Positions 5,202 to 6,824 of a stretch of DNA of 6,824 nt are shown here, in pieces. The stretch is from an uncultured Mucispirillum sp. (lineage in GTDB: Bacteria; Chrysiogenota; Deferribacteres; Deferribacterales; Mucispirillaceae), in NCBI GenBank assembly GCA_947177675.1, contig CAMWVK010000084.1, positions 1 to 6,824 of the forward strand. The letters are read 5' to 3'. Made by a program: the position numbers and the translations under genes. Within the stretch, counting starts at the first letter, position 1. Each line of letters begins with the position of its first letter. Below the pieces are notes generated by a model that saw only the letters and a program-made list of their open reading frames with translations, did not search any database and was not told where the DNA came from.

Positions 5202-6737
5202 TTACTTTACTGCTCCAGCAGCTGCCTCAGCAGTTTTTAATGCCCATTCTGGTGTAACACTTAAATCTATACCCCAAAGTACAGGCATAATATACATTAC
5301 AAATAACACAACAATGATTGTCCCAAATATATTTAAGCCAAACCCTGCTTTTGCCATATCTTTTATTTGTATAGCTCCACTGCCGAATACAACCGCATTT
5401 GGCGGCGTAGCAACTGGCAGCATAAATGCAAATGATGCTGCTACACAAGCAGGAACAATGGTAGCATAAGGGTGAATACCAAGAGCTACAGCAGATGCCC
5501 CCATAATAGGAACAAGTAGTGTTGCGGTTGCGGTATTTGATGTAATTTCTGTTAAAAATACTACTAAAAGAGTAACAACAAGAATAAATATTAACATGTG
5601 CATACCATTCAAACCTTCAAGCTGTTTTGCAATAAATGTTGCAAGACCTGATTTTTCAAAACCTGCAGCAACAGCAAAGCCACCGCCAAATAAAAGAACA
5701 ATATCCCAAGGTATTTTTACTGCTGTTTTCCAGTCAAGAATAAATATCCCTTTTTTCCAGTCAGCAGGTATTGTAAAAAGAAGGATAGTTCCAAGCATTG
5801 CAATAACTGTATCATTTAAGCCTTTTAAGCTAGGGAAAATTGTTTTAAGTTTTGGAGAAAATACCCATAAGAAACCAACCATAAGGAATACTACAAGCAC
5901 GACAAGCTCTTGTTTACTTACAGGACCCATTTTTTTAATTTCATATTCAATAACATCTTTTCCTTTTGCTAATTTTAAATCACCTGTTGGAAATAAAAAC
6001 TTAACAAGCATAATCCATGTTACAGCCATAACTATTATAACTAATGGCAGCCCAAACATCATCCACTGTGCAAAAGAAATGGTCTGCCCGTAAGTAGTGT
6101 TTAACATACCAACCATAATTGTATTAGGCGGGGTGCCTATAATAGTTGCAACACCGCCAATAGATGCTGAATAAGCAATAGCAAGCATTAAGCCTTTGCC
6201 AAAATTCTGCTCTTTAATACCAACAGAACCATCTAAAAGCTGTTTTGAAGAAATACCTGTAACCTGAGCAATAACTGCCAAACCAATAGGAACCATCATC
6301 ATAGCAGTAGCAGTATTTGAAACCCACATTGAAATAAAGCCTGTTGCCACCATAAAACCTAATGTCATTTTAGTAGGACTTGTACCTACCATTTTAATAG
6401 TATATAATGCTATGCGTCTGTGAAGATTCCATCTTTCCATAGTAACTGCTACAAAAAAACCACCTATGAAGAGATATATGGTTGGATTAGCATAGTTAGC
6501 TGTAACAGCTTTTGCAGCCATAACATCTAGTAAAGGATATAATAATATCGGCAGTAAAGAAGTCGCAGGTATAGGCACTGCTTCAGTTATCCACCATACA
6601 GCCATAAGCACAGTAATAGCTGCAACTTTCATTGCTGATGAACTCATACCCTCAGGCGGAGAAATAAGCAGCATCATAATAAAAATGACAGGTCCTAAAA
6701 ATAAACCTACCCTTTGCGTTGTGGTGTAATCTTTCAT
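5202..6737 (-). CDS. DASS-family sodium/dicarboxylate symporter
   Basis: This 511-residue inner-membrane protein is a divalent anion:sodium symporter (DASS, SLC13/INDY type), which imports dicarboxylates such as succinate, fumarate or malate with Na+. The sequence is almost entirely hydrophobic helices. Both Ser-Asn-Thr signature motifs are present, at residues 140-142 (WVSNTATAMMMVPI) and 400-402 (TEITSNTATATLLVPI), as expected for the two inverted repeats that bind substrate and sodium. Each is followed by a Thr-Pro-Pro element (GTPPNTIMVG near 201-210, ATPPNAVVFGSG near 443-454). The early WWITEAVPIPATSLLP block (48-63) is also typical. Length is normal. The start has GGAGGG at 6742-6747, four bases upstream. 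It appears monocistronic, with a strong terminator behind it. The exact substrate cannot be told; sulfate or citrate transport is less likely given overall resemblance to the dicarboxylate group. Confidence 0.93.
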   Translation of the reverse strand: MKDYTTTQRVGLFLGPVIFIMMLLISPPEGMSSSAMKVAAITVLMAVWWITEAVPIPATSLLPILLYPLLDVMAAKAVTANYANPTIYLFIGGFFVAVTMERWNLHRRIALYTIKMVGTSPTKMTLGFMVATGFISMWVSNTATAMMMVPIGLAVIAQVTGISSKQLLDGSVGIKEQNFGKGLMLAIAYSASIGGVATIIGTPPNTIMVGMLNTTYGQTISFAQWMMFGLPLVIIVMAVTWIMLVKFLFPTGDLKLAKGKDVIEYEIKKMGPVSKQELVVLVVFLMVGFLWVFSPKLKTIFPSLKGLNDTVIAMLGTILLFTIPADWKKGIFILDWKTAVKIPWDIVLLFGGGFAVAAGFEKSGLATFIAKQLEGLNGMHMLIFILVVTLLVVFLTEITSNTATATLLVPIMGASAVALGIHPYATIVPACVAASFAFMLPVATPPNAVVFGSGAIQIKDMAKAGFGLNIFGTIIVVLFVMYIMPVLWGIDLSVTPEWALKTAEAAAGAVK

Positions 6738-6786
6738 TTAACCCTCCAAATTATATACATACACAGCTGATATCTTTTATTTTTTA

Positions 6787-6792
6787 ATTATA
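6787..6792 (-). promoter_or_regulatory. Possible -10 element for the dicarboxylate transporter gene
   Basis: A perfect TATAAT on the - strand lies about 50 bases before the transporter ATG and would place the transcript start near 6780. No acceptable -35 hexamer is seen 16-18 bases upstream, so it may need an activator or be a chance match in AT-rich DNA. A hexamer ACAGCT occurs directly repeated at 6763-6768 and 6795-6800 around it. The true promoter may lie beyond the window. Confidence 0.25.
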
Positions 6793-6824
6793 AAACAGCT
6801 TGCTATACTTGATTTTATATAATC

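Noticed and set aside
5596..6093. A 165-codon open frame on the + strand, opposite the transporter gene
   Set aside because: It is antisense to the well-conserved symporter, has no recognisable domain, and its Ser/Thr/Pro/Ile-rich makeup is what the reverse complement of a membrane protein gives.
6750..6755. Perfect TATAAT on the - strand just before the transporter gene
   Set aside because: It is only about 12 bases from the ATG, so a transcript would start within the Shine-Dalgarno sequence.
1..6824. CRISPR arrays, insertion sequences, tRNA or rRNA genes
   Set aside because: No regularly spaced repeats, transposase-like frames or recognisable stable RNA sequences were seen on either strand.

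Overview
The window is low-GC bacterial DNA (about one third G+C by eye) with strong Shine-Dalgarno sites and normal bacterial gene packing. Sec-type signal peptides on three proteins, and a cluster of flavin, Fe-S-type and NADPH-type redox proteins, suggest an anaerobic or microaerobic bacterium with an exported compartment. A low-GC Deferribacterota such as Mucispirillum would fit, but this is a guess from general character; no marker here settles it.

Layout. Bases 1-282 hold a sigma-70-type promoter and a structured leader in front of rpsB. rpsB (ribosomal protein S2) and tsf (elongation factor Ts) follow on the + strand, overlapping by one base, and end at a strong intrinsic terminator (2000-2024). 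Everything after that is on the - strand. A four-gene redox operon runs from 5046 down to 2040: an exported double-CMD plus cupin fusion protein, a cytoplasmic flavodoxin-fold protein with a four-cysteine cluster motif, an exported cyclophilin-like protein, and an aldo/keto reductase with a signal peptide. It has its own promoter around 5076-5104, flanked by repeated GTGATA-type sites. Upstream of it, and separated by a strong terminator (5141-5170), lies a DASS-family Na+/dicarboxylate symporter (6737 to 5202).

How the genes may work together. rpsB-tsf is a housekeeping translation operon. The pyrH and frr genes that often follow it are absent; a convergent accessory operon follows instead. 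The redox operon looks like a co-transcribed unit (8-base gap, ATGA overlap, 90-base gap with a hairpin). Its products are probably split between cytoplasm and envelope, and its substrate is unknown. The dicarboxylate transporter is a separate unit; a metabolic link to the redox operon is possible but not shown.

The most interesting material is the redox operon, which has no assigned pathway: three of its four products carry signal peptides, including an aldo/keto reductase family member that would be expected to need cytosolic NADPH. Next are the structured rpsB leader, the inverted pair of near-identical hairpins around the aldo/keto reductase gene, and the repeated sites at the operon promoter.
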